A DNA stretch of 64,000 nucleotides, from positions 12,092,038 to 12,156,037 of the forward strand of contig CM044964.1 of the NCBI GenBank assembly GCA_024516035.1, written 5' to 3'. The position numbers and the translations under genes are program-made. This DNA is from Bactericera cockerelli (Eukaryota > Arthropoda > Insecta > Hemiptera > Triozidae). Under the pieces are notes generated by a model, which searched no databases, was not told the origin of the DNA, and worked only from the letters and a program-made list of their open reading frames with translations. Of this stretch, positions 23,201 to 35,200 are shown one piece after another; position 1 is the stretch's first letter; the number at the start of each line of letters is the position of its first letter.

Positions 23201-26200
23201 AAATAATGTACTCACCATGGTCGCTGTGGCGGGCCAGGTCATTGCTGTCGATCACCAGGTCGTGGTCAGTATCCAGCTCCCAGAACTTGCAGTAGATCAC
23301 GTAGAAATGTTCATAGCTAAAGTACTGGGTCACCTGCAACATTCATTATTAAACATGTTGGATCAAGTTTTATTCAGTGTCCAGCTCCCAGAACTTGCAG
23401 TAGATCACGTAGAAGTGTTCGTAGCTAAAGTACTGGGTCACCTGCAACATTCATTATTAAACATGTTGGATCAAGTTTTATTCAGTGTCCAGCTCCCAGA
23501 ACTTGCAGTAGATCACGTAGAAGTGTTCGTAGCTAAAGTACTGGGTCACCTGCAACATTCATTATTAAACATGTTGGATCAAGTTTTATTCAGTGTCCAG
23601 CTCCCAGAACTTGCAGTAGATCACGTAGAAGTGTTCGTAGCTAAAGTACTGGGTCACCTGCAACATTCATTATTAAACATGTTGGATCAAGTTTTATTGT
23701 GTCCAGCTCCCAGAACTTGCAGTAGATCACGTAGAAGTGTTCATAGCTGAAATACTGGGTCACCTGCAACATTCATTCATCATATATTTGTGTTATTATT
23801 TATATGTTATGCTTTATTAGGTAAGACAAAGTAAAATATATATAGTAAAATACAATCACATAAAGTAGTCACCGTGGCAGAGTGAGTTAGCGCGCTAGGC
23901 ATTGCACGCATGGTGACCTGGGTTCGATTCCCAGCGGGGCAGGAATTTTTCTGCTCTGTACTTGGATGTTCGGGGTCCACTCATACCTCGTGAGGAAAAA
24001 TGAGTAGTTACTTGTATGAGTAACGACCAGTGGCGGCATTACCAGAGTAAAAAGAAATTAATGTAATAGAATTCGAAAAGTACAGGAGGCTCTTAGTAAT
24101 GCTGCGCTACCCACAAAAATTGTGAAGAGGCCTTGTGCTTCACCACAAATAAAAATCATAAGCCAGCGTCGATGGCATGTTGAATACACCGGTTCCCTTC
24201 AGAACACCGAAGTTAAGCGACATCCAGCGAGGTTAAGACTTGGATGGGTGACCATTCAAATTCTAATTCTCGTGACGCTGGCTTTTCCCGGCCCCACTCA
24301 GGCTGGGTGAGGTCAATGTGAGTAGCAGGTTTGTGAGTTTCCTGCGAATGGAGGGTAAAACCCCCGTCGTGATATGACCATGGCAGTTGAAAGCGACGTT
24401 AAACCCCACTTAAAAAAAAAAAAAAAAAAAAATCATACATACATACAATCACATTATAAAGAAAAAATAAATACATTGAACAAAGAAACAAGAACAAAAA
24501 AGAGATAAAAGCTAATGTCCTACCTAAAGGTCGGGGATATTGCCTGTGGCAATTTCTTCCACCTAACCCTTGTGTTTATCACTTTCCTGATGTCACAACT
24601 TCATACCTGAGAATTGATTTGAAGAAATATGATTTCTTTTCTTTTTTCTTCTTCTTTTTTCAAATTTAAATTTAAGCATTGAATCATTTATATTTTACTA
24701 GTTAAGTTATCATATTTGTGTTAATCACAGATGTGATATCACAACTACTCAAACTCGCTTTACTAAATCTTCGCTGAACCCGGGACTTGAACCACCGACC
24801 TCCAGGTTTCAAGTCCGCTACCCTATCGATCAAGCAACTGAGTCAGTAAAATCATTTCATTCAGTTGAATTTCTTTCTGATTCTTAATATGAAAATATGA
24901 TTCCGGGTAGAACTGAGTTAAGCAACAAAAAAAATAATGTGTTAGCACAGTTCACAATGTGCAAAAGTGATCATTTTGAACCATTCCAATCCCCCAAAAG
25001 TGTGTTCCCATGTTTGTGAATAAAACACTGACCTCCAGGTTACAAGTCCGCCGCCTTATCGATCAAGCTACTGAGGTCGGTAAATATAATTATACTAAAT
25101 AAATATATATTCAATAGTACTTTGAAAAAAAAAAAATATTATACCTGATTGATGTCTGTCTCATGTTCCAGAACGGAAATGACGCGCAGGAGATCGGAGC
25201 GACGCAGTTCTGGTAATGAAATGCGTCCGGACCATGAGGTGTTGACGCAGTAGAATATCCTGGATATCACCTGGAGACACAATGGGTTAGTTATAGATTA
25301 ATGAAAGTATTTCTTATAAAGTTATTACACATCGTTCTTTGTTGTTATTATTATTATTGTTTTTTTTTTCTCTCTCTTATATCCTTGTACCATAGCATAT
25401 ACTCACAGTATGTACATAGCGTATACTCACAGTATGTACATAGCGTATTCTCACAGTATGTACATAGTGTATACCTATACATATACTCACTGTATGTACA
25501 TAGCGTATACTCACTGTATGTACATAGCGTATACTCACAGTATGTACAAAGCATAATATACTCACAGTTTGTACATAGCATATACTCACAGTATGTACAA
25601 TTGTACATAGCGTATACTCACAGTATGTAAATAGCGTATATACTCACAGTATGTACTTGTACATAGCGTATACTCACAGTATGTACTTGTACATAGCGTA
25701 TACTCACAGTATGTAAATAGCGTATATACTCACAGTATGTACTTGTACATAGCGTATACTCACAGTATGTACATTGTACACAGTATGCCGACCTCCGTGG
25801 CTCAGTGGTTAAGAGCATTGGTTACTGACCCGGAGGTTGCGGGTTCGAATCTCGGCCGGAGCGGAAAATTCTGACCGACATTTTTCGTTTCCGGAATGGC
25901 ATGGGTGTAAAGGTAAAGTGTACTGAAGTAATGCGAAAGCGGTTCCGGGGCACAACTACCTTTTTTTAATAAAAAAAAAAACAGTATGTACATAGCGTAT
26001 ATACTCACAGTATGTACAATTGTACATAGCATATACTCACAGTATGTACTTGTACATAGCGTATACTCACAGTATATACATACATAGTATATACTCAATT
26101 ACTCACAGTATATACATATTGTACATAGCGTATACTCACAGTATGTACTTGTACATAGCGTATACTCACAGCATATGTACATAGCGTATACTCAGTATAC

Positions 26201-29200
26201 TCACAGTATATACATATTGTACATAGCGTATACTCACAGTATGTACTTGTACATAGCGTATACTCACAGTATGTACTTGTACATAGCGTATACTCACAGC
26301 ATATGTACATAGCGTATACTCACAGTATGTACTTGTACATAGCGTATACTCACAGCATATGTACATAGCGTATACTCACAGCATATGTACATAGCGTATA
26401 CTCACAGTATGTACTTGTACATAGCGTATACTCACAGCATATGTACATAGCGTATACTCAGTATACTCACAGTATATACATATTGTACATAGCGTATACT
26501 CACAGTATGTACTTGTACATAGCGTATACTCACAGTATGTACTTGTACATAGCGTATACTCACAGCATATGTACATAGCGTATACTCACAGCATATGTAC
26601 ATAGCGTATACTCACAGCATATGTACATAGCGTATACTCACAGTATGTACTTGTACATAGCGTATACTCACAGTATGTACTTGTACATAGCGTATACTCA
26701 CAGCATATGTACATAGCGTATACTCACAGTATGTACTTGTACATAGCATATACTCACAGTATGTACTTGTACATAGCGTATACTCACAGTATGTACTTGT
26801 ACATAGCGTATACTCACAGCATATGTACATAGCGTATACTCACAGTATGTACTTGTACATAGCGTATACTCACATTATGTACATCACACAGTATGTACTT
26901 GTACATAGCGTATACTCACATTATGTACATCACACAGTATGTACATATTGTACATAGCGTATATACTCACAGTATGTACATAGCGGGAATGGAACTCCGT
27001 GGCCTGATGCAGGAAGGTGAGGCCGGGATGAGTGTCCACCACGTCTTGCACCAGGGCCATCAGGTCAGGGGCCGTCAAGGAGGGGGGCCCGGGGGGGGCG
27101 CCCCCCGCCCCGACACGATGTGGATGAACTTGGAGGCCGCGTCGTTGCACGTGGCGTACAGACTGGAAGGGAAAGATAACAATAAGACATTAGGAATACA
27201 ACTAAAGAAACTAAAGGGACTAAAGAAACCCTCGTGTTTCAGCCGTGGAGTAATAAGTTAGGGAGAATTCATAACATATATCTTACTAGTGGGCTGTCGC
27301 CCGCTTTGCGGGCCGAGGCATGGCCCGCTAGAAGCAAAAAATCCTTTTTCGCGAATGGCAGGTGTTGTAGTGGGAATTTCGAAAAACCCCATCTATTGCA
27401 GATCTAGACTATTAGACAAAGCTACCTAGCAAATTTCAGCTTCCTAGGACTTACCAGTTCGGAGAAACAGTGATGAATCAGTGAGTGAAACTCTCTTTTA
27501 TAAGTATAGATGGGTAAAGACCTGTCACAAAAATCGGCCATTTTGGTCGCCTAGGACACAATGGAAATCACAACAATAACAAATTAATAATTGTTCTTCT
27601 TGTTTAGTTTACATGTTTTCGAAGGTTATGTTGGTAGCCGAACACGTGCGGCTGGCATTTCCGGCCCTACCCAGGCTGGATATTCTGGATAAGGTTAATG
27701 TGTGTGGCTAGGACGATTCCCAGCGAATGGAGCGTAAAACCCTCGTCCTAATCAGGACGTTAAATCAAAATAAATTTCTATGTCTTTTGTACATAAAACT
27801 TCATTGAACATGTTTAATAATAATAATAACCGTTAGGAAAGGCATCCAGCCGTAAAAAATGTGCCACAACCAACCAAACAAAGTCAACCATGAGGTTAAT
27901 AATAATGTCGTTTGTTCAACCTCATGGTTTGGGAAAAGGCAGTTTCAGTAAATATACATATTATTGATAACACTGTAGTCTTTTTCGAGTGAATCGCACA
28001 CTACTTACTCTTTCAAATACTCGACGAGGGAGTTGAGTTCCACGTAGCCCAGCTTGTCTCCCCCACATGCTATGAACAGGGGAGCTTTCCAGTACAGAGG
28101 TAGATCACATGCCTGCGGAAATAAGAAACATGCTATGAACAGGGGAGCTTTCCAGTACAGAGGTAGATCACATGCCTGTGGAAATAAGAAACATGCTATG
28201 AACAGGGGAGCTTTCCAGTACAGAGGTAGATCACATGCCTGTGGAAATAAGAAACATGCTATGAACAGGGGAGCTTTCCAGTACAGAGGTAGATCACATG
28301 CCTGTGGAAATTAGAAACATAGCGTTATTTATTTACACTTTATTAATAGGACATATTATATACAACACAAATAATTACAAATTAAAATACAATATAATAG
28401 AAGAAAAAAAATAAAGAAAAACTAAATAAATATATACATAATATATGTCCTAACTAAAGGGCGGGGTTATTGTCTTTGGCAATCTCTTCCACCCAACCCT
28501 TTTTATTATTATTTCTGCTGTGACTTAGCTTGATGATTTTTTTTTCTCAGTATGTCTTTACCATCTAGTTCTAACCGCCCTCAGTAGCTTGATCGATGAG
28601 GCGGCGGACTTGTAACCTGGAGGTCGGTGGTTCAAGTCCAGATTTCAGCGTAGATTTAGTAAAGCGAGTTTGAGTAGTTGTGATATCACAAAGTGACTAA
28701 CACAAATATGATAAAAAAAACATCTAGTTCTAGGTCATTCGAGACGGGAGTTTTAACCTCCATTCGCTGGAAACACAAAAACCAGCTACCCACATTAAAC
28801 TCACCTAGCCTGGGTTGGGCAAAAAGTAGCCAGACTCACGAGGAATCGGATGAATGGTCAGACCTCCAAGACCTAACAGTGCTAGGCGTTGCTTAACACT
28901 GTCTTCAGTGACAGAACGAGAACTGGGTGTATTCAAAGTCCCATTGAAAGTTGGGCACTTTTCATTTTAAAATGAAAGTTAGCTTAGCAATGAACTAAAA
29001 GATACCATAACTTAGTAACCAATAGACATGTCCCGGTAGCTCAGTGATAAAGGCGGCACTCTGTAAATCCAGAGATACCAGAGGTCGCGGGTTCGAAACC
29101 CAGCCTGGACATGACAAGTTATCCTCCCATTTGGGATTTTTACCACATAATAATATATCTTGAGCTTACTGCTGGAATAATGGGACTTAATAGTAATAGT

Positions 29201-32200
29201 CGGGCAGAATAAATAAGGCGATATGATTATTAAATGTGTCCCATATGGTCACAAGGCTGCTGATTTCTATCTTCAGGTCATAAGATTAGTTGAGGATTGC
29301 ATCATACGTAACTTCTTAGAAAACATCATGTTTTCGTTTTTGTGAAATTAATTAATTTTTCATAAACTCTTTCGTTTCCAAATTCTGTCGAAAAAGAATT
29401 TCAAAAATCTTCATTCAACAAGAAAACTGCCTCGAAGACACGTTTTTGTGTCCGAAGCCAAATTTCGGGAAGATAAAATCTTCATAGGAGAAATTGTTGG
29501 AAGCGCGGTTCTCTTCTCATTAGGAAGACTGACGTAAGAATGTTGAGTTTAGTCTGCGAAGTTCGCGACGTTGCCAAGTCTAGGAGTAACTTTTTTTTTT
29601 TTTTTTTTTTAACAATTCCCAGCGATTGGAAGGTGAAACCCTCGTCCTGAATAACAAATCAGAGGACGTTAAAAGCAAAATAGATCCATAAGCCATGTAG
29701 TAAGATCTGGTAGTCAAGTGGTTAACGCGCTAGTCTGGTAATCCAGGTAGCGTAGGGAACCGATGGTTCGAATCCCACCCAGTGCATGAATTTTTGCTCA
29801 TGAATTCGAGTTTGTGACCACATGATAATAAGACTCTGAGGGTTAGGTGGTAGAAAATGCTTTGAGCATTAACCTTGCCTGGTGGTTGCCTTCCACTTAA
29901 GAGTGTTTATTAATATTATTATTAAACAGCAAGAAGACCAGTGTCTCGTTAGAGGACTATAAACAGAGAACAGACCAGCCAACCCTAACAAGCCATCTTA
30001 TCTTGTAGTTTCCCCAAGGTTTTGATGGTTTCCTAAAGAGTGTTCTTATTATCTGGGCGTCTAAAATCAAAATAATCTTTCCAACGCCATGAAATCTACA
30101 TAACTATATATGTCTAATACTATCTCACCGACCCGAAATTATTACCCGGGATCCCAACAATTTGTCTCGAAACGATTTGCTCTGATCTTGCTTTAGAGAT
30201 AAATGAGATCGAGTCCCACTGACTGAAACATTGCTTTGCAACACTTCCCATTCAAATTTTGAGAAAAAAGTCGCAAAACGTTTTGAAAGAATATGTTGCG
30301 CTTCATGGTCATTTTTTTAACACTTTGAGCGCCAGAGCTGGTGGGATCGGCGAGTGAGCACGAGGGACCACAAATTTCAGAACCCAACACTCATACATTG
30401 CTCTAATGGACCACTAGAACCTTTTCCCTATGAGAAACACAAGAAACGAATACCATAGAGAGTACTCATGTCTTCAAAGTAAAGGAAGGTCGTGAATACC
30501 ATATTATAGAGTACTCATGTCTACAGTCAATTTTTGGGTGAGGGTCATATATGGTACTCATGTCCTTTGTGAAATGTCAGCTGAGAGTCATATATGGTAT
30601 TCATGGGCTCAAAGTGTTAAATCAACACACGAAAATCTCCAGGAATGCAACAACAACTCACCTTTGTCACGGCGCCGAAATCCGCCTTGCAGGCCTGCGT
30701 CTTGCCGAGTGAGGCGTACGCCGCCCGCACCGCCTCGAGTACGCCGTCCGCCGGTGAGCCCGCCGCCGCCTGGGGGGGTTTTCCGAACGGGAAGTGGAAG
30801 CGCGGGATCAGCTGGTTCCGGTGAGCCCGGGTGTGCCGCTGCAGGGTGGTGTGCGGTGGCGGACCGCCCACGTTCTTCTCCGAGGAGGCGTACGGCGAGC
30901 CGTCTTTGGCGTACGTCTGTCGAGGAGAGAGGACGAAACGTATTAGATAGGGAGGGGGAAAAATTATGTGGCACTGCAAAATAATAGCATGTAGTAATTG
31001 TTTTTTTAAAATTTATTATGTAATTTTAGAATTATTGTTTAACTAACTTGTATCCCAACCTCTATTGTAAACTCTTATTGAGAAATACAATTATTATATT
31101 TTTATTCTATTCTATTCTATCCTAAACGTATTAGATAGGGACGAATACAATACTCTGTATATCCTGCAAGAATGAGACTAAAGAGTCCTTTACTCTCACA
31201 GTCTCAGAAGCCAAATAAAAATGGCTTAGGATGGGACCTCTGTTAAAAAAAAATATGAAAAATAAATACTCTGTATATCCTGCAAGAACGAGACGAAAGA
31301 ATCCCTTTACTCTCACAGTCGTTACAGTCTTAGAAGCCAAATAAAAATTGGCTTAGGATGGGACCTCTGTTAAAAAAAATATGAAAAATAAAACAAATGA
31401 TTTATTATTATTATTATTATTATTGTGATACCAAGGAAGTGATTAACACAAATAAAAAACAAAAAAACTCTCCCATTTCCAAGTGCATTAGAAGAAACTT
31501 TCTATCTGTAGATAAGTTGTAGATAGTTTTAATATGTTTAAAATAGTTTTAAAATGATGTGAATAAGGGGGACTATAAACAGGGAGTAGACCAGCATTGG
31601 CTTGGTTCTGGGGGCCCTTGTCAATTATTAGCCTCCTTGTAAAGACAGTGGTAGAAGTGCTGAGTCATTCCTCCACTGTCTGGCTACCATCGTTCACGAT
31701 GACGCCACCCTATGATGATGATGAATAAGACTTTCGAGCATAGTTATGAAAGTTCATTTGAATATTTACTAGGTACTTGTCTTATACCTACACCTGTTGA
31801 ACTCACTCGATTATAGGACCGAGGCAGCCTCGACTTCCAGGGCTTGTACGGGAACTTGGGCCCCGCCCCCCCATCTTCACAGTTGTTGTTGTTGTTCTGG
31901 AGGATGAGCACTTGACACGCGTAGCACCAGGACTTGACACTCGTGACCATCGGGCCCGGGGCGCATTCTAAAACTCGCCCAGCGGACCGTCGGTGTGCTA
32001 AAACTCGCCCAGAGGTGTTCCGGGGTGCTAAATCTCGCCCTGAGGATTTCCGGAGTGCTAAATCTCTCTCAGGAGACCATTGGTGTGCTAAATCTCGCCC
32101 CGATGAATTTCTGTTTCCTGAATTTGGCCCAGCGGACCGTCGGTGTGTTAAAACTTGCCCAGAGGAGTTCCGGGGTGCTAAATCTCGCCCTGAAGATTTC

Positions 32201-35200
32201 CGGAGTGCTAAATCTCTCTCAGGAGACCATTGGTGTGCTAAATCTCGCCCCGATGAATTTCGGTTTGCTGAATTTGGTCCTGAGGATGTCTTCGGTGCTA
32301 AATCTCGCCCAGAGCAGTTCCTGGGTGCTAAATCTCGCCCAGAGGAGTTCCTGGGTGCTAAATCTCGCCTGGAGGAGTTCCTGGGTGCTAAATCTCGCCC
32401 AGAGGAGTTCCTGGGTGCTAAATCTCGCCCAGAGGAGTTCCTGGGTGCTAAATCTCGCCCAGGGTTGGAAACTTTTTTGTTTGATATTTTGGAGACGTTT
32501 TCTCCTTTTCTTTTTTCAGGAAAATATTTTTATCTCGTTCATTTTTCTTGTGATGTTCACACCAGTTTATTTAAAAGAAAAAAATCAAATTGTAACATGG
32601 TCCTTGTTATCATTTAAATCTGAACAGGAGTAATAACAATTAATAGTTAAGAGTACTCAGAGTGAAATAAAGTTATGGACTTCATTATGGGTTCAGTATT
32701 AGGGTTTTCAACTTTTCAATTTTATATTATTTTATGCGACTTAGTTGTGTTTTATCACTGATTTCTATTTATCATTAATATTACTGATGTATCTACTTTT
32801 TTTTGTTATGACGAGTTTAAATCCATCAATCGTTGTCAAACCATTTTGTCAAATAAAATAAAAATAATTATTTATGAAGTATAAGTTTCTTCAATGATTC
32901 TTTAATGACAATAACGCTACTATTTTTAATTTATTCTTAGTATATTGATTCTTTATTGTAGGTGCAGTATTTATGTATTATGATTATACCATTAGGATTA
33001 TTTTTATGAGTACATAATTACTATCATTAACATTTTTATTGCCAATTTTCCACCAGCTACCAATCTACACAGGACGGGGATTCATGTAGTTCAACTAATG
33101 TAATCATACCTATCAATAAACCGAGCTTTGTTTACATTTGGAAAGTGTAAACAGAGAGTTCAGATTTACGACTTTAATTCAATTAAAACATTCAGTAATC
33201 ATTTTTTTTTTTTTTTTTTTTTTTTAAGTGGGGTTTAACAATCATTTTTATATAGCTCACTCACTATAACTTATTTGTTCACTACATACAAACTATTTGC
33301 CGAGAATGCTAATGGTCGGTTCTATACGAATCTTGAAAAACACGAAACCGGTGATTGGGATCATTAGTTCCAAAAGGATTCGTCAAATTAGAGCTAGTGC
33401 AGTAAATCGAGGGGTTTGCTCGCCAAACCGAGGTAGCGTATTTTTGGTAATATAAGCCTAAGGTAGCACGCAGTCATATCCAACATTGAAGGATCCAAGG
33501 TCTGTCGTAGTCTTACGACAGATAGAAATTTTGGCGCTTTTCTTTTTTACTACCATTCATTCATATCAACTTGTGGCATACACTTACACATTTACGATGT
33601 ACCTACAATGTACATCAAGTGTAGGAACACTCTGTATTGTGAAGATCTACAAGCATTTCCATTCATTCATATCAGCTCGTATCATACACATCTATGTATG
33701 TACCTACAATGTACATCAAGTGTAGGAACACCCTGTATAGAGAAGATCTTCAAGCATTTCCATTCATTCATATCAGCTCGTAGCGAGTGTTTCACAACTT
33801 GTGATTTCAGGGTCGCCCGTTCTGTGGAAACAAGATCAAGCTGCTATATTCGGACTGATGACCTAGGTCCTAGGCTCTAGCTCTACAAGAATACACTCTA
33901 ATCTCTGTTAGAGCGTTCTCTAATGAATTAACAATGTTATAGATATAGATTGACTAAAAAGTTTTTCCACTTCCGGAATGGCATGGATGTAAAGGTAAAA
34001 AATGATACCAAAGCGGCGGTTCCATGATACAACTACCTTTTAAAACAAAAAAAAACCCCAAAAACACCAAAAAATATTCAACAGAATATAATAACAATTT
34101 AAAAAAATGCCGTTGACTTTTAGCAATGAAAGCGGTACTTAAAAAAAGGTTAAGTTTGTAACTGTTCGATTGTTTTCTATATTAAGAACGGAAAAAGCAA
34201 GAAAAAGAATAGAACAACTAGATTCAAACACCTGAGAACTATTTATGTACATCAACTGCTATTTATGTAACTGCTAGATATATAACTGCTAGATCACGGG
34301 ATGGACCATTTCACAACTGTGAATTCCTTCTCTACATGGTCCGGTCGCCACGAATCCAGCACAATAGGCGATAATTGCGACTCCTAATACAGAAGAGCCA
34401 GCACGCAGGCTAATTCACACAAAAGCATGGTCCAAGGTTATCAGGCCGCGTAGTGCAAACTTTTGAAATCCGTCGCGAATCGAACAATATGAAATGACTG
34501 CTTGATTGTGATGGGGATTGATGGATAATGATCATGCTGGAGAAGAAAAATTCAATAAAATAACAAATACAAGACAATAAAATCCCCGGGGTTAAACGGG
34601 GATAAAATCAAACCAGTTATGATGCCGACCCCAAGTAGGTTTGGGAAAAGGCAAAGTGAAAGAAGGAGAATGATGATGACTGAGCCAACGTTCCACGTCG
34701 ATGGCTCGTTGAAGCAACGTTCAGCAAGGTTCGGACTTGAATGGTTTACCAATCAAATTCGAACCCTTGTGATGCTGGCTATTTATAGCCCCACTCAGGC
34801 TGTGTGAGGTTTGAGTAGCTAGTTTGTGAGTTATTTGTCAGAATGAAGTTATCCTTCCAGATTGCCGGATAACTTATCATATACCGGTTTCGAACTTACG
34901 ACCTCTGGATTACCAGACCGACGCATTGACCACTGAGCAACCGGGACATAAATATATCATAACTCAGATAAGTATATAACCTTTCCTACATACAATTATA
35001 TAATTGTTACTATGTAATACAATTACAATCACTTAATAGTGAAGAAAGAATTATAATGATGACGATAGTAAAGATTTTCAGAAATAATAATTACAAGACC
35101 AATTAGACAATACTATAGCAAACACATAACATATATGTACATTGTACATATACAAATATATAATATACCATATTGTAGCAAACACATAACATATAATATG

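Noticed and set aside
23217..23750. 177-codon + strand frame with four repeats
   Set aside because: It is antisense to PPP2R3 exon 6 and its duplicated acceptor; the 108-bp period keeps it open.
24162..24282. 5S rRNA gene
   Set aside because: It resembles 5S rRNA but is diverged, lacks the correct 3' end, runs into a SINE body and poly-A, and has multiple relatives at other places.
25378..26970. CRISPR-like array
   Set aside because: The units are contiguous 24/30-bp tandem repeats without unique spacers, in an intron of an animal gene.
26884..27150. Reading exon 4 as [17 protein letters not shown]... in one frame
   Set aside because: This frame is unlike the B'' family upstream of the homopolymers, whereas [18 protein letters not shown] in another frame is conserved. 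A one-base frameshift explains both halves.
31934..32633. Two + strand frames of over 200 codons with ([10 protein letters not shown])n or ([10 protein letters not shown])n repeats
   Set aside because: They arise from a 30-bp minisatellite, whose period is divisible by three. Two overlapping frames are equally open, which argues against selection for one protein.
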